Position numbers and translations under genes: made by a program. Shown one piece after another: positions 18,852 to 27,003 of a stretch of 47,634 nucleotides of DNA. Every line of letters begins with the position of its first letter. The stretch's first letter is position 1. Source of the DNA: Dichelobacter nodosus. GTDB taxonomy: Bacteria; Pseudomonadota; Gammaproteobacteria; Beggiatoales; Beggiatoaceae. The stretch spans positions 1 to 47,634 of the forward strand of contig DYPE01000007.1 of the NCBI GenBank assembly GCA_020720085.1, written 5' to 3'. The notes under the pieces were generated by a model. It saw only the letters and a program-made list of their open reading frames with translations, was not told the DNA's origin and did not search any database.

Positions 18852-20876
18852 TCAAGGCAGATGCGGTTCCACTGTGAGGGATATTGGATTTTGTCCATTA
18901 AATACAATGCGCTGATCTACCATATACCCAGCGAATAGCGTGAAAACACCAGGGAATAATGACCCGCGCCAAATGGCAGTGGACACTTCAGTGCCAAGCG
19001 TGATGGGCGCGCCAGTGAACTGGCCGGTAAATACCTGCCAATTGTGCTGCGCATCACGGATAAACCATACTTGGTTGACACGGGCGAGCAACAGACTCAC
19101 TGCGGGTTTGCCGCGATCCGTGACAGCGGGATATAGGGTAATCGCCAAATCTACGGTTTGGTTCGATTTAAGTGGCACAGTGCCGCCCGCAGGCGTGCCA
19201 TCTGCCAACACGTGGTGAATAAAGCAGCCCGTTTTTTCCGCCGCTAGGGTATTGTTGGTCAAAAGGTACACTAAGCCGCGATCTTGCTCACGACAAGCCG
19301 CAGGCGGGTCATCAATTACGCTGTCGCTTGCAGGAAATTCATACGCGCCGACCTCGCTGGCTGCCCCCTGCGGTCTTGCCACGCCGAAAAAATCCTCACT
19401 CGGCAGTGCGGCAAACTCTGCTGCCAAAGTTGTAGCGTAGCCCAATGCGGGCGAATCCTTTTTTAATTTGAAATCAAAATTCTCAATATCCACAAACTCC
19501 GGGTCTACGCACCAATTGCCAAGTGCATCCTTTACATTGCCTTTATCACAATTAAACCAGTGCCATTTGGAAGTGTTACCATTGTCGCCATCTAACCCAT
19601 GTCGCCAATAGGCAATATTATTACGGACTTGGGCGGCATTTGTGCTTTTCCAACCCGCATTATAAATGAGCACCGGCGCATGGTGTGCGTCATAAAAAAT
19701 ATTGTTATACACATATACCGTTTCAGGAAATTGGCTTTGAAGATGCACCAGACCTTGCGCCTCGCTGTCTTCGTTCCAGCCGGGATATTGGAGTGTGCGC
19801 CACGCTTCGGCGCGCATGGTCATGGTATTGTTATAAATATGCAGATTTTTTACATAATCCTTGCCGCCAATACCAAGCGCATAGGTAAAGTTATTATAAA
19901 AATAAATGTCTTCCGCATCTTCAAGAAACATCACGCCAGTGGTATCGCCAGCTTGCAAATTTTTGATGGAAAATGCGTCACAAAAATTGCCATGAATGCG
20001 CACATGATTGGTTTTATTATTGCGGTACTGACCGTTACTGGCAAACCAAGACATGGATGAGGTTTGAAAACAATCGGTGTGTGAATCTTTGAGAAATGGA
20101 TCCGCTTTGGCTGGATTGTAAAAACTATCATCCGTATAAAAAGAAAAATGTAGAAACCGGTTGTTGCGGATAACATGATCCTGGCCATAAAATTTCACGC
20201 CGTCCGCATCTAAATTTTTGATAAAATTACATCCTTCAGTTTTTTGGGTGCCATGCACCACCGTATTGCCTTCTACGGTATGTTGCTTGCCAATGATATA
20301 TATTGCGGTTGGAATTCTTTCAAAATAATTATTCCGCACCACAATCCGTTCATTTGGCGTATGCACACCATTGGTTTGCGACTCTACGCTGACACCACCG
20401 AGATGTGCGTTATAAAATTGATTGCTATCTATGACCACATCATGAATGCCCGAGCGTATGGTAATGGCGGCTTGGTTGCACACGCCAGCCAAATCAAAGG
20501 TAATGCCTTGAATAATAGTGCCGTGCGCACCTTTGCTGATAATCCAATGCTTGGTTACCTTGGGCGAATCGATGCCTTGCAGTGTAATGCCGCTTTTATC
20601 CACCAGTGTTACAGTCTCTGGATAAGTGCCTGCTTTAACTCGCACGGTGTCACCACTTTGCGCCGCTTTAATGCCTTTGGCGATGGTTTTGAATGGGGAT
20701 GCTTCAGTGCCAGAATTCGCATCATTTCCCGTGGATGCGACATAGTAGTGGGTAGCGGCCAGTGCGGGCATGGGCCATGCGGCAACCCATGCGTGGATGG
20801 ACAGGGCATAAACCCAACTGAGCACAGCCCGGCGATTTGTTTTAGGATGGACAATAAGGCATGTAAAAAATTTCAT
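18852..20876 (-). CDS. Secreted right-handed beta-helix (pectate-lyase-like) repeat protein
   Basis: A signal peptide of about 40 residues ending MPALA-A is followed by THYYVASTGNDANSGTEASP, the typical start of DUF1565/parallel beta-helix proteins, and then many short strands with NNYF, NNRF and NNIF asparagine ladders (about 60-520), as in polysaccharide lyases and surface adhesins. A last domain of about 150 aa is beta-rich and unlike the helix. I see no catalytic signature that allows a substrate to be named, so lyase activity is only possible. The ATG at 20876 follows AAAGGA; the longer frame to 20963 would run into the repeat element. About 674 aa, likely periplasmic or surface-exposed. 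Confidence 0.75.
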   Translation of the reverse strand: MKFFTCLIVHPKTNRRAVLSWVYALSIHAWVAAWPMPALAATHYYVASTGNDANSGTEASPFKTIAKGIKAAQSGDTVRVKAGTYPETVTLVDKSGITLQGIDSPKVTKHWIISKGAHGTIIQGITFDLAGVCNQAAITIRSGIHDVVIDSNQFYNAHLGGVSVESQTNGVHTPNERIVVRNNYFERIPTAIYIIGKQHTVEGNTVVHGTQKTEGCNFIKNLDADGVKFYGQDHVIRNNRFLHFSFYTDDSFYNPAKADPFLKDSHTDCFQTSSMSWFASNGQYRNNKTNHVRIHGNFCDAFSIKNLQAGDTTGVMFLEDAEDIYFYNNFTYALGIGGKDYVKNLHIYNNTMTMRAEAWRTLQYPGWNEDSEAQGLVHLQSQFPETVYVYNNIFYDAHHAPVLIYNAGWKSTNAAQVRNNIAYWRHGLDGDNGNTSKWHWFNCDKGNVKDALGNWCVDPEFVDIENFDFKLKKDSPALGYATTLAAEFAALPSEDFFGVARPQGAASEVGAYEFPASDSVIDDPPAACREQDRGLVYLLTNNTLAAEKTGCFIHHVLADGTPAGGTVPLKSNQTVDLAITLYPAVTDRGKPAVSLLLARVNQVWFIRDAQHNWQVFTGQFTGAPITLGTEVSTAIWRGSLFPGVFTLFAGYMVDQRIVFNGQNPISLTVEPHLP

Positions 20877-20920
20877 AACGTTTTCCTTTATGGGTGGTGA
20901 GAATCGTCCAGAACTGTCTA

Positions 20921-21011
20921 AGAAGCTGTTGGTAAAATTGCTTGCAATCGCCAAACAGCGCACTTCGACAGAGTTTCAGTGAGCGGCTTGGCGATTTTAC
21001 CAACAGCTTCT
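20921..21011. repeat. 91-bp inverted-repeat element (MITE-like)
   Basis: Perfect 18-bp arms (AGAAGCTGTTGGTAAAAT at 20921-20938 and its complement at 20994-21011) enclose 55 bp that contains a second nested repeat (ATCGCCAA 20947-20954 / TTGGCGAT 20988-20995). It encodes nothing. Related single arms occur at 7200-7216 (17 of 18 bases) and 18691-18701. This looks like a non-autonomous element or the ends of an IS family. Confidence 0.65.
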
Positions 21012-21043
21012 AAATTGGTAGTGTTACACGGATAGCGCGACAA

Positions 21044-21442
21044 TTAGGATTCTTTCTCGCCATACGGGTAGCGACAATGTCCGAAACGGACTATTAAAAT
21101 TGTAGATGCAATCAGAAGCATAGTCCCGCCGACGGCCAGCAGTTCCCCTGCGCTCATGGCTTTGGAATCCAGAATAATATACCGTGCCAAGGCAATCATA
21201 GCGATATACAGGGGAAAACGCACCGGAATGCGGTGCGATTCGTAATAAATCCCCACCATGGCCAGCACTTCCAAGTAAATAAACAACATCAATAAGTCAG
21301 CCAGTTGCACATGCATGGATTCAATCATGGACCACATTTCCTGCCCAATGGCGACAATGGTAGCCAGCAGAATCAGCAGCAGTCCGGCTTGTTCAATCAG
21401 GTATAAAACTTTTTTGATGGGGTTAATGGGCGTTGGGTTCAT
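21044..21442 (-). CDS. psiE: PsiE-like small inner-membrane protein
   Basis: The 132-aa protein has four hydrophobic helices (about 10-30, 43-65, 75-92 and 100-122) with the family blocks LLMLFIYLEVLAMVGIYYES and RFPLYIAMIALARYIIL. This fits the PsiE (phosphate-starvation-inducible) family, whose biochemical role is unknown. The short tail RFGHCRYPYGEKES is cytoplasmic or free. It lies upstream of the beta-helix gene, separated by the inverted-repeat element, so co-transcription is uncertain. Confidence 0.8.
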   Translation of the reverse strand: MNPTPINPIKKVLYLIEQAGLLLILLATIVAIGQEMWSMIESMHVQLADLLMLFIYLEVLAMVGIYYESHRIPVRFPLYIAMIALARYIILDSKAMSAGELLAVGGTMLLIASTILIVRFGHCRYPYGEKES

Positions 21443-21500
21443 CAGAATTTCCTACGAAGTGAAGAATAAACAGGTTGTATAGATTTCGCCCTTTGGTGGC

Positions 21501-22394
21501 TTAACGTGAGGGGGCATATATGTCTGCCATCCCGGGTGGTCGGGTTTTGAACCGTTTGTAAGTCCACAGGTATTGCGCAGGATCGCAAGCGATGCAATGG
21601 GCAATGCCTGCATTCATGGCCGCTGCGGATTCGACGGGGTCTTGGCTATAAATCCCTGGTGGTGCCGGAAAAAAATGTAGCGCAAAGCCTTGGCCGTTGG
21701 GCAGACGTTGCGCGTAGGTGAATACCGCCAGCGCGTTGGTTTTGTGCAACAAACGGTGTACCAGCAGCATGGTGTGGGCGGGCACGCCCAAAAACGGCGC
21801 AAATACGCCATTGCCGCGCCCAGGGTCTTGGTCAGGCAGAATACCGGCCATTTCGTGCGCACGCAGACGTTGCAACAGGGCCTTGACCCCAGCAGGCGTC
21901 ACGGGTACCAGCATTGCGCCGCTGTTTTCGCGACCACTACGCATGAGGTTGCTCAGTTGCGCGAGCTTGGGCGGGCGGTACAGGCTGGTCATGGGCGCGT
22001 AATCAGCGGCATGGTAACCCGCCAATTCCCACGCGCCAAAATGTGGCGTCATGATGAGCACACCTTTCTTTTGCGCCAGGGCATGGTGTAAATGTTCTTC
22101 TCCTGCCACGCGCGCGATCAGCGCTTGCACATGCGTGCGTGAACGCAGCCAAAAATGGCCTAATTCTGCGAAATTTTTGGCGTTTTCTGCCAGCGCACGG
22201 CGCAACAGCGCACGGTGTTGCGCAACAGAAAGTTCGGGGTAACACAGGGTTAAATTGGCTTCAGCGGTTTTGCGCGCACGCAAACCAGGCCAGTAAAAGG
22301 CCATGCGCGCGGCCACGCTCGCCAGCGCGTGCGTCCACGCCAACGGCATCCAGGCCAGGATGCGCAGCAAGAGGACGATGAGAAATATGCGCAT
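21501..22394 (-). CDS. Lipid A biosynthesis acyltransferase (LpxL/HtrB family)
   Basis: A single N-terminal membrane helix (about 2-25) precedes the lysophospholipid acyltransferase-like domain. The HX4E active site is HFGAWE (about 123-128), with LPDQDPG and FLGVPAHT following as in LpxL/LpxM proteins. It transfers a secondary acyl chain to lipid A at the inner membrane, so the host is Gram-negative. Which position it acylates (LpxL, LpxM or LpxP type) cannot be told. The ATG at 22394 gives 297 aa; the longer frame upstream to 22553 lacks family similarity and overlaps the 3' end of hdrB. Confidence 0.88.
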   Translation of the reverse strand: MRIFLIVLLLRILAWMPLAWTHALASVAARMAFYWPGLRARKTAEANLTLCYPELSVAQHRALLRRALAENAKNFAELGHFWLRSRTHVQALIARVAGEEHLHHALAQKKGVLIMTPHFGAWELAGYHAADYAPMTSLYRPPKLAQLSNLMRSGRENSGAMLVPVTPAGVKALLQRLRAHEMAGILPDQDPGRGNGVFAPFLGVPAHTMLLVHRLLHKTNALAVFTYAQRLPNGQGFALHFFPAPPGIYSQDPVESAAAMNAGIAHCIACDPAQYLWTYKRFKTRPPGMADIYAPSR

Positions 22395-22464
22395 GAGGGG
22401 AAAATACAGGAAAGCTCCCCGCGCCACGAATGGCAACCGGGGAGGAGAACACGAACAAAACGGA

Positions 22465-23361
22465 TTATTTAGCAGCGATGGCTTCCAATTTTTCCGCGCG
22501 GATGATTTGGCCATCCAATGCTGAATCTTTGGCATTGCGGCCAAATGCCACACTCATCAGCGAGGAGTAATACACCACCGGGATGTTAAACTTGGTGCCG
22601 TGATCAGCGTTGATTTGTTCCTGGTAAGCTTCCACGTTCATCTGACATACCGGGCAGGGCGTGACGATCATATTCGCGCCGCCGTCGTAGGCTGCGGCAA
22701 TGATGTCTTTGACCAGTGCTTGCGATTTTTCCGGCTCAGAGAACATCAGCGCGCCACCACAACAAGAAACTTTCTTGTCGTAATTTTTCACGGCTTCCGC
22801 GCCCAAAGTTTCGGTCAGTTTGTCCAAATACACAGGATTTTCAAACGATTCGCCAGCAATGCCGAACGGACGATTGGTCTGGCAGCCGACATAACCGGCG
22901 ATTTTCAGCCCTTCCAGCGGTTTTTTGACTTTGGCCGCAATGGCGTCGTAGCCGATGTCTTCGATCAACACTTCGACCATGTGGCGGATTTTTTTGTCAT
23001 TTTTCAACTTCAGCCCCGCCTCGGCCAGTGCCTGGTTGGCTTCGGCCAGCAATTGCGGATCATGTTCCAGACGTTCTTGTGCTTCTTTGGTGGCCAGCCA
23101 GCACGCCGCGCAAGTGGCAACAATGTCTTGTTGCGGATGGGCTTGTTCGGACAGGGCAATGTTGCGACCCGACAGCACCAGGCGGGGCAATTCGCCACCA
23201 CCGGCGTAGCCTATGGACGCGCCGCAGCAGTTCCAGTCCGGGATTTCATTCAATTGAATGTCCAGTTCTTCGCAAATCGTGCGCGTGGAGGTGAATTGGT
23301 TAGACGAGGATGCGCCTTTTTGCGAGGAACAGCCGGGATAAAACGAATATGCTTTTGCCAT
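22465..23361 (-). CDS. hdrB: Heterodisulfide reductase subunit B-like protein (HdrB)
   Basis: The 298-aa protein has two complete CCG cysteine domains that bind noncubane [4Fe-4S] clusters: PGCSSQKG, NCCGAS and CAACW in the first, and VGCQTNRP, SCCGGA and TPCPVCQ in the second. HdrB carries the disulfide or equivalent redox site of Hdr complexes. Here it follows HdrC by 11 bp at the end of a qmoAB-hdrCB group. In this setting HdrCB is thought to replace the membrane subunit QmoC in passing electrons between QmoAB and the adenylylsulfate reductase pathway. The direct partner is inferred from gene order. Confidence 0.9.
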   Translation of the reverse strand: MAKAYSFYPGCSSQKGASSSNQFTSTRTICEELDIQLNEIPDWNCCGASIGYAGGGELPRLVLSGRNIALSEQAHPQQDIVATCAACWLATKEAQERLEHDPQLLAEANQALAEAGLKLKNDKKIRHMVEVLIEDIGYDAIAAKVKKPLEGLKIAGYVGCQTNRPFGIAGESFENPVYLDKLTETLGAEAVKNYDKKVSCCGGALMFSEPEKSQALVKDIIAAAYDGGANMIVTPCPVCQMNVEAYQEQINADHGTKFNIPVVYYSSLMSVAFGRNAKDSALDGQIIRAEKLEAIAAK

Positions 23362-23372
23362 GTGTCAGCGCC

Positions 23373-24017
23373 TCAGGGTTGGTATTTTTGAATTTTGGCG
23401 GCTTCAATGGCCTGCGCTTTTTTGAGCATGGCCTGCACGCCGGATTTGTCCTTGCAGGTGTGGCCGAAGAAATACTCCAACGGATTAAGCCGCTTGCTTT
23501 TCATCATGCCCAAGCCCACATTTCTCATCTTCAGCGCCATTTTAACGCCTTCACCAAAGCCGTTCATGAAATACAGGCCCTGCGCCAGGCGCACTTCATT
23601 CACGCGGCCATTTTTGCTTAAATTGTCCCAAAACATTTGCGCGAACTTGGCAGTAGGCTGGGTGGCGGGTGCCAGTCCCAAGCGCTTGGCGTAATGCGCC
23701 AGGCCGTGCATGATGTGGGTGATGGGCAGCTCGCGCGGACAGCGCGCGATGCAGTTGTAGCATGAGGTGCACATCCACATGGCACTGGATTTCAGCACCG
23801 CGTCGCGCTTGCCCGCACGAATCAGCATGAAAATTTGCTGTGGCGGATGTTCCCAGTATGGCCCCATTGGGCAGGAACCGGAGCACACGCCGCATTGCAT
23901 ACACATTTTCACCCATTCGCCTTCTTCCACGTTGGCTTCTACTTCCCGCAAGAAATTGTTGCGGTATTTGTCAATCATCGCTACGCCCGAGTTCCGGGCT
24001 TGGTTGAGATTACTCAT
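23373..24017 (-). CDS. hdrC: Heterodisulfide reductase subunit C-like ferredoxin protein (HdrC)
   Basis: Two [4Fe-4S] motifs, CMQCGVCSGSCP (about 40-51) and CTSCYNCIARCP (about 83-94), mark the HdrC ferredoxin subunit that relays electrons to HdrB. The C-terminal half is helical (MFWDNLSKNG, MKSKRLNP) as in Hdr/Qmo-associated HdrC, with no membrane helices, so it is not a full QmoC. I chose the ATG at 24017 over a TTG at 24020; GGGAG precedes it. A T-rich hairpin just upstream (24034-24056) may separate it from the small cassette before it. Confidence 0.9.
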   Translation of the reverse strand: MSNLNQARNSGVAMIDKYRNNFLREVEANVEEGEWVKMCMQCGVCSGSCPMGPYWEHPPQQIFMLIRAGKRDAVLKSSAMWMCTSCYNCIARCPRELPITHIMHGLAHYAKRLGLAPATQPTAKFAQMFWDNLSKNGRVNEVRLAQGLYFMNGFGEGVKMALKMRNVGLGMMKSKRLNPLEYFFGHTCKDKSGVQAMLKKAQAIEAAKIQKYQP

Positions 24018-24033
24018 CAATGCGCTCCCGTAT

Positions 24034-24056
24034 AAAAAACTTGGTGAGTGACCAAG
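24034..24056 (-). terminator. Intrinsic terminator or attenuator just upstream of hdrC
   Basis: On the minus strand CTTGGT and ACCAAG pair around a 5-nt loop and are followed by TTTTTT, a classic intrinsic-terminator shape though the stem is only 6 bp. It lies 17 nt before the hdrC start codon, where it could end transcription from the cassette or act as an attenuator. Confidence 0.55.
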
Positions 24057-24082
24057 CTGTATTTAGATAAAAATATAATTTT

Positions 24083-24131
24083 CCCTGTAAACATTCTTTC
24101 CCGAAGTAAAGCCGGGGAAAACGTTTACGGG
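24083..24131 (-). terminator. Long imperfect hairpin after the DUF2442 gene
   Basis: Read on the minus strand, CCCGTAAAC plus TTTTCCC pairs imperfectly with GGGAAA plus GTTTACAGGG, followed by AAAATTATATTTTT. It lies 30 nt after the DUF2442 stop, the right place for a terminator. Confidence 0.45.
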
Positions 24132-24160
24132 CGATTTATTTGGCCAATGCATCAACCAAT

Positions 24161-24430
24161 TCACGCGGGTTCCGTTCCGCCATGCGCTTTTCCGGTAACT
24201 ATACGATAAAGCGACTCCGGCGCAATATCAAACCCGCATTTCCAGGCCAGCGTAGGCCATTCGTCGAAATAAAACCCTGAAAAAGTGCCGGGATCACGTA
24301 AAGGGGCTGCTTTTTCATATTGGTATACAAGTTCCTTGAGGTCGGCTTCGCCCGCCTCACCTGTGTTAAATTTCAAAAATATTTTGAAATCTCTAAGATA
24401 ACGGGCTTCCAGTAAATAAATACAATCCAT
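24161..24430 (-). CDS. DUF2442-family protein
   Basis: The 89-aa protein reads like DUF2442: an N-terminal strand pair with YLRDFKIFLKFNTGE, then ADLKELV, and later LAWKCGFDIAPESLY. DUF2442 genes very often sit next to DUF4160 genes and the pair has been proposed as a toxin-antitoxin-like unit, but no activity is established to my knowledge. It begins 13 bp after the DUF4160 stop and has a hairpin downstream. Confidence 0.75.
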   Translation of the reverse strand: MDCIYLLEARYLRDFKIFLKFNTGEAGEADLKELVYQYEKAAPLRDPGTFSGFYFDEWPTLAWKCGFDIAPESLYRIVTGKAHGGTEPA

Positions 24431-24443
24431 TATGCTACCCCGG

Positions 24444-24692
24444 TTAGACTAATGGCTCAATATGATGAAAATCTTTGGTCACCCATATGTCCAGCAATTC
24501 ATCCTGGTGAAGTTCGCCCCATTCTTGTACCAACCCACGTACTTTAGCCGGTAGAAAACCGACAATAATATTTAACTCTTTGATACTCATGGATGCGCGG
24601 TATTCATTATATCTCACGTGAAAATGCGGAGGATAATGTTCATCAAAATACATGCTAATAATAATTCCAAGAAATCGGCTTATCTCTGGCAT
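24444..24692 (-). CDS. DUF4160-family protein
   Basis: The 82-aa protein starts MPEISRFLGIIISMYFDEH and contains PPHFHVRYNEYRASM, the family hallmark, with LVQEWGELHQDELL after it. I chose the internal ATG at 24692 because DUF4160 proteins begin with MP-ISRF; the longer frame to 24707 would start 7 bp from a hairpin with no room for a ribosome binding site. It pairs with DUF2442 immediately downstream. The function is unknown. A toxin-antitoxin-like role is suggested only by gene pairing. Confidence 0.8.
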   Translation of the reverse strand: MPEISRFLGIIISMYFDEHYPPHFHVRYNEYRASMSIKELNIIVGFLPAKVRGLVQEWGELHQDELLDIWVTKDFHHIEPLV

Positions 24693-24714
24693 TGTTCTTA
24701 TAAACATGACAGGT

Positions 24715-24750
24715 CAAGGACGGCCAGTCCTTTGCGGACTGACCGTCTTG
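24715..24750 (-). terminator. Strong hairpin between qmoB and the DUF4160 gene
   Basis: CAAGGACGG-CAGTCC pairs with GGACTG-CCGTCTTG around TTTGC, with one mismatch and one bulge. It starts 3 bp after the qmoB stop and has no T-run, so it may be a terminator, an RNA-processing or stability hairpin, or part of the cassette junction. Confidence 0.4.
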
Positions 24751-24753
24751 AGT

Positions 24754-27000
24754 TTAGAACTTAAACGGACTCATGCCGATTCTGGCCACAGTATCCGCCA
24801 TTTCGTTGATTAATGCTGGCACTTTGTGAATGTCAGTAATGGCGATTTCATAGGTGCGTACCCGTTCTGGCTCCAGATTCAGTTGCTTGAGCGTGTCGTC
24901 AATTTTGCTCATGCGGTAGTGGGCCATTTCTGAGCCTTTCACGAAGTGGCATTGGTAACTTTCGCCCTTCTGGCAGCCCATGAGAATAATGCCATCGTAG
25001 CCGCTGTTGAGCGCGTCGGTAATCCACAGCGTGTTGACTGAGCCTAGGCAACGCACTGGCATGATACGTACAAACGCGCTGTATTCCACGCGGTTCATGC
25101 CCGCCATGTCCAGCGCTGGGTAGGCGTCATTTTCGCACGCCAGCACCAAAATGCGCGGCTTTTCCGAGAATTCGTCGGGCATATTGACCGATTTAATCGC
25201 GCCGCCCACGGTGTTGACGTTGTAGTTTTCAAACGAGATGACGCGCACCGGGCACGCGCCCATGCAGGTGCCGCAACGGCGGCAGCGCGATTCGTTGAAT
25301 TGTGGGTAGCGTTGCTCGTCTTCGTTGATCGCGCCAAATGGGCATTCCACGGTGCAGCGTTTGCATTGCGTGCAGCCTTCCTTGCGGAAGGTGGGGAAGC
25401 TCAAATCACCGGAGCGCGGATGCGCGGCACGGCCCAGTGCGGCGTTTTCCAGTGCTTGAATGGCTTTTAATGCCGCGCCAGTGGCGTCCTCGCGGGCTTG
25501 TTGGCTGTCCATCGGACGGCGCAGCGGGCCAGCAGCGTACATGCCGGTGCGGCGAGTTTCGTAGGGGAAGCAGATGAAATGCGAGTCCGCAAAGCCATTG
25601 ACCAAATGCGGCAAATCTGTGCCTTGGCGATAGGTCAAATTCAAAATCGACGGCGGTGCGCTGTCAATTTGTTGTTGTAACAACAGGACTTTTTCTTGGT
25701 TGCCCGTTTCCTTGGCTTGCTCCATTTCTTGGGGCAAATACGGGTTGGGGCCGGAATTGGGAATCATGCCCGTGGCAAGCACCACCAAATCCGCTTCCAA
25801 ATCTACCGTGTCATTGAGCAGTAAATCGTCGAATTGCACACTCAGCTTGTCGCCGTTGGCGGTCACTGCCTTGGCTTTGCCTTTGGCAAAAGTGACGCCA
25901 TGGTTCTGGCCATTGCGGTAAAAATCTTCGCCGTTCGCGCCCGGTGTGCGCAAATCGGTAAACAGCACCAGCGCATCGCTGTTGGGGTTGGCTTCTTTAA
26001 AATACATCGCCTGCTTGATGGAAGTGAGGCAGCAATGACCGGAGCAATAATTCAAGTGGCCCGGCGCTTCGCTGCGTTGACCGGCGCATTGAATGAACAC
26101 CACCCGTTGCACTTCCTTGCCATCCGCACGCTTAATCGGCCCGCCATTGGCGGCTTTGACCAAATCTTCCAAGCCCAGTTGATCCACCACATTGGCATTG
26201 CTGGGCAGAAATTCGGGTAACAAATTCATGTCATACGGCTTAAAACCAGTGGCTTGAATCAGTGCGCCAAATTTCACCGTAGCAGCATTGCCGCCCGCAG
26301 TAATGTCGGCCTCAAAGCGTCCGGGTGCGCCGCGTGTTTCAGTGATGGCGGCATTGAGCATAATCGTCACTTTGCCGCTGGCTTCGAGTTCTTGTGCCAA
26401 TTCAGCAATGCCCGGAGCGCGCAACGCGCCAAGCGGCGTTTGATGCGGCACGATTTTGTTCATGCGCGCCAGTGCGCCACCGAGTTGGCCGGTTTGTTCC
26501 ACAAGAGTGGCGCGGTAGCCTGCTTTGGCGATTTCGCGTGCAGCGGTCATGCCGGTGATGCCGCCGCCGACAATCAGCACTTCCTTGTTCAGCGGTTGTT
26601 CGCCGCTGGCAGCGGGAATTTTCATGTGTTTGAGTTCAGCGCAGCCCATGCGGATGTAATCTTCCGCCATTTCTTGCGTGGTTTCCTTGGCCTCGGCAGT
26701 GTCCGGGCGCACCCAGATGACACCTTCGCGCAGATTGGCACGGCTCATGGCAACATTGTCAAAGCTGAATGCCTCAGTCTTGGCGCGGCGCGAGCAGCCA
26801 GCAATCATAACGTGGGTAACGCCTTCGCCGATGTCGGCCTGAATAACGTTGACACCCTCCGTGCTGCATAAAAAGGCGTGGTTTTTAACCACTGCGGCCT
26901 TGCCTTCGCGCTTGGCCACGTTTTCCAGTTGGCCGATGTTCAGGCGCTCACCGATGCCGCAGCCGCTACAAATATAAGCGCCAATTTTTTGATCCGCCAT
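24754..27000 (-). CDS. qmoB: HdrA-like flavoprotein QmoB with ferredoxin and MvhD-like domains
   Basis: The 748-aa protein starts with an HdrA-type region (ICSGCGIGERLNIG), then an FAD-binding domain (VLIVGGGITGMTAAREI at about 140), two [4Fe-4S] motifs, CTQCKRCTVECP and CRRCGTCMGACP (about 560-605), and a C-terminal MvhD-like [2Fe-2S] domain (LACENDAYP, RCLGSV, GCQKGESYQCHF). This is the QmoB layout. QmoB bifurcates or relays electrons between the quinone pool and adenylylsulfate reductase; in sulfur oxidisers the flow runs in the oxidative direction. It starts 3 bp after the qmoA stop. It could also be called HdrA2-type. Confidence 0.9.
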   Translation of the reverse strand: MADQKIGAYICSGCGIGERLNIGQLENVAKREGKAAVVKNHAFLCSTEGVNVIQADIGEGVTHVMIAGCSRRAKTEAFSFDNVAMSRANLREGVIWVRPDTAEAKETTQEMAEDYIRMGCAELKHMKIPAASGEQPLNKEVLIVGGGITGMTAAREIAKAGYRATLVEQTGQLGGALARMNKIVPHQTPLGALRAPGIAELAQELEASGKVTIMLNAAITETRGAPGRFEADITAGGNAATVKFGALIQATGFKPYDMNLLPEFLPSNANVVDQLGLEDLVKAANGGPIKRADGKEVQRVVFIQCAGQRSEAPGHLNYCSGHCCLTSIKQAMYFKEANPNSDALVLFTDLRTPGANGEDFYRNGQNHGVTFAKGKAKAVTANGDKLSVQFDDLLLNDTVDLEADLVVLATGMIPNSGPNPYLPQEMEQAKETGNQEKVLLLQQQIDSAPPSILNLTYRQGTDLPHLVNGFADSHFICFPYETRRTGMYAAGPLRRPMDSQQAREDATGAALKAIQALENAALGRAAHPRSGDLSFPTFRKEGCTQCKRCTVECPFGAINEDEQRYPQFNESRCRRCGTCMGACPVRVISFENYNVNTVGGAIKSVNMPDEFSEKPRILVLACENDAYPALDMAGMNRVEYSAFVRIMPVRCLGSVNTLWITDALNSGYDGIILMGCQKGESYQCHFVKGSEMAHYRMSKIDDTLKQLNLEPERVRTYEIAITDIHKVPALINEMADTVARIGMSPFKF

Positions 27001-27003
27001 GAA

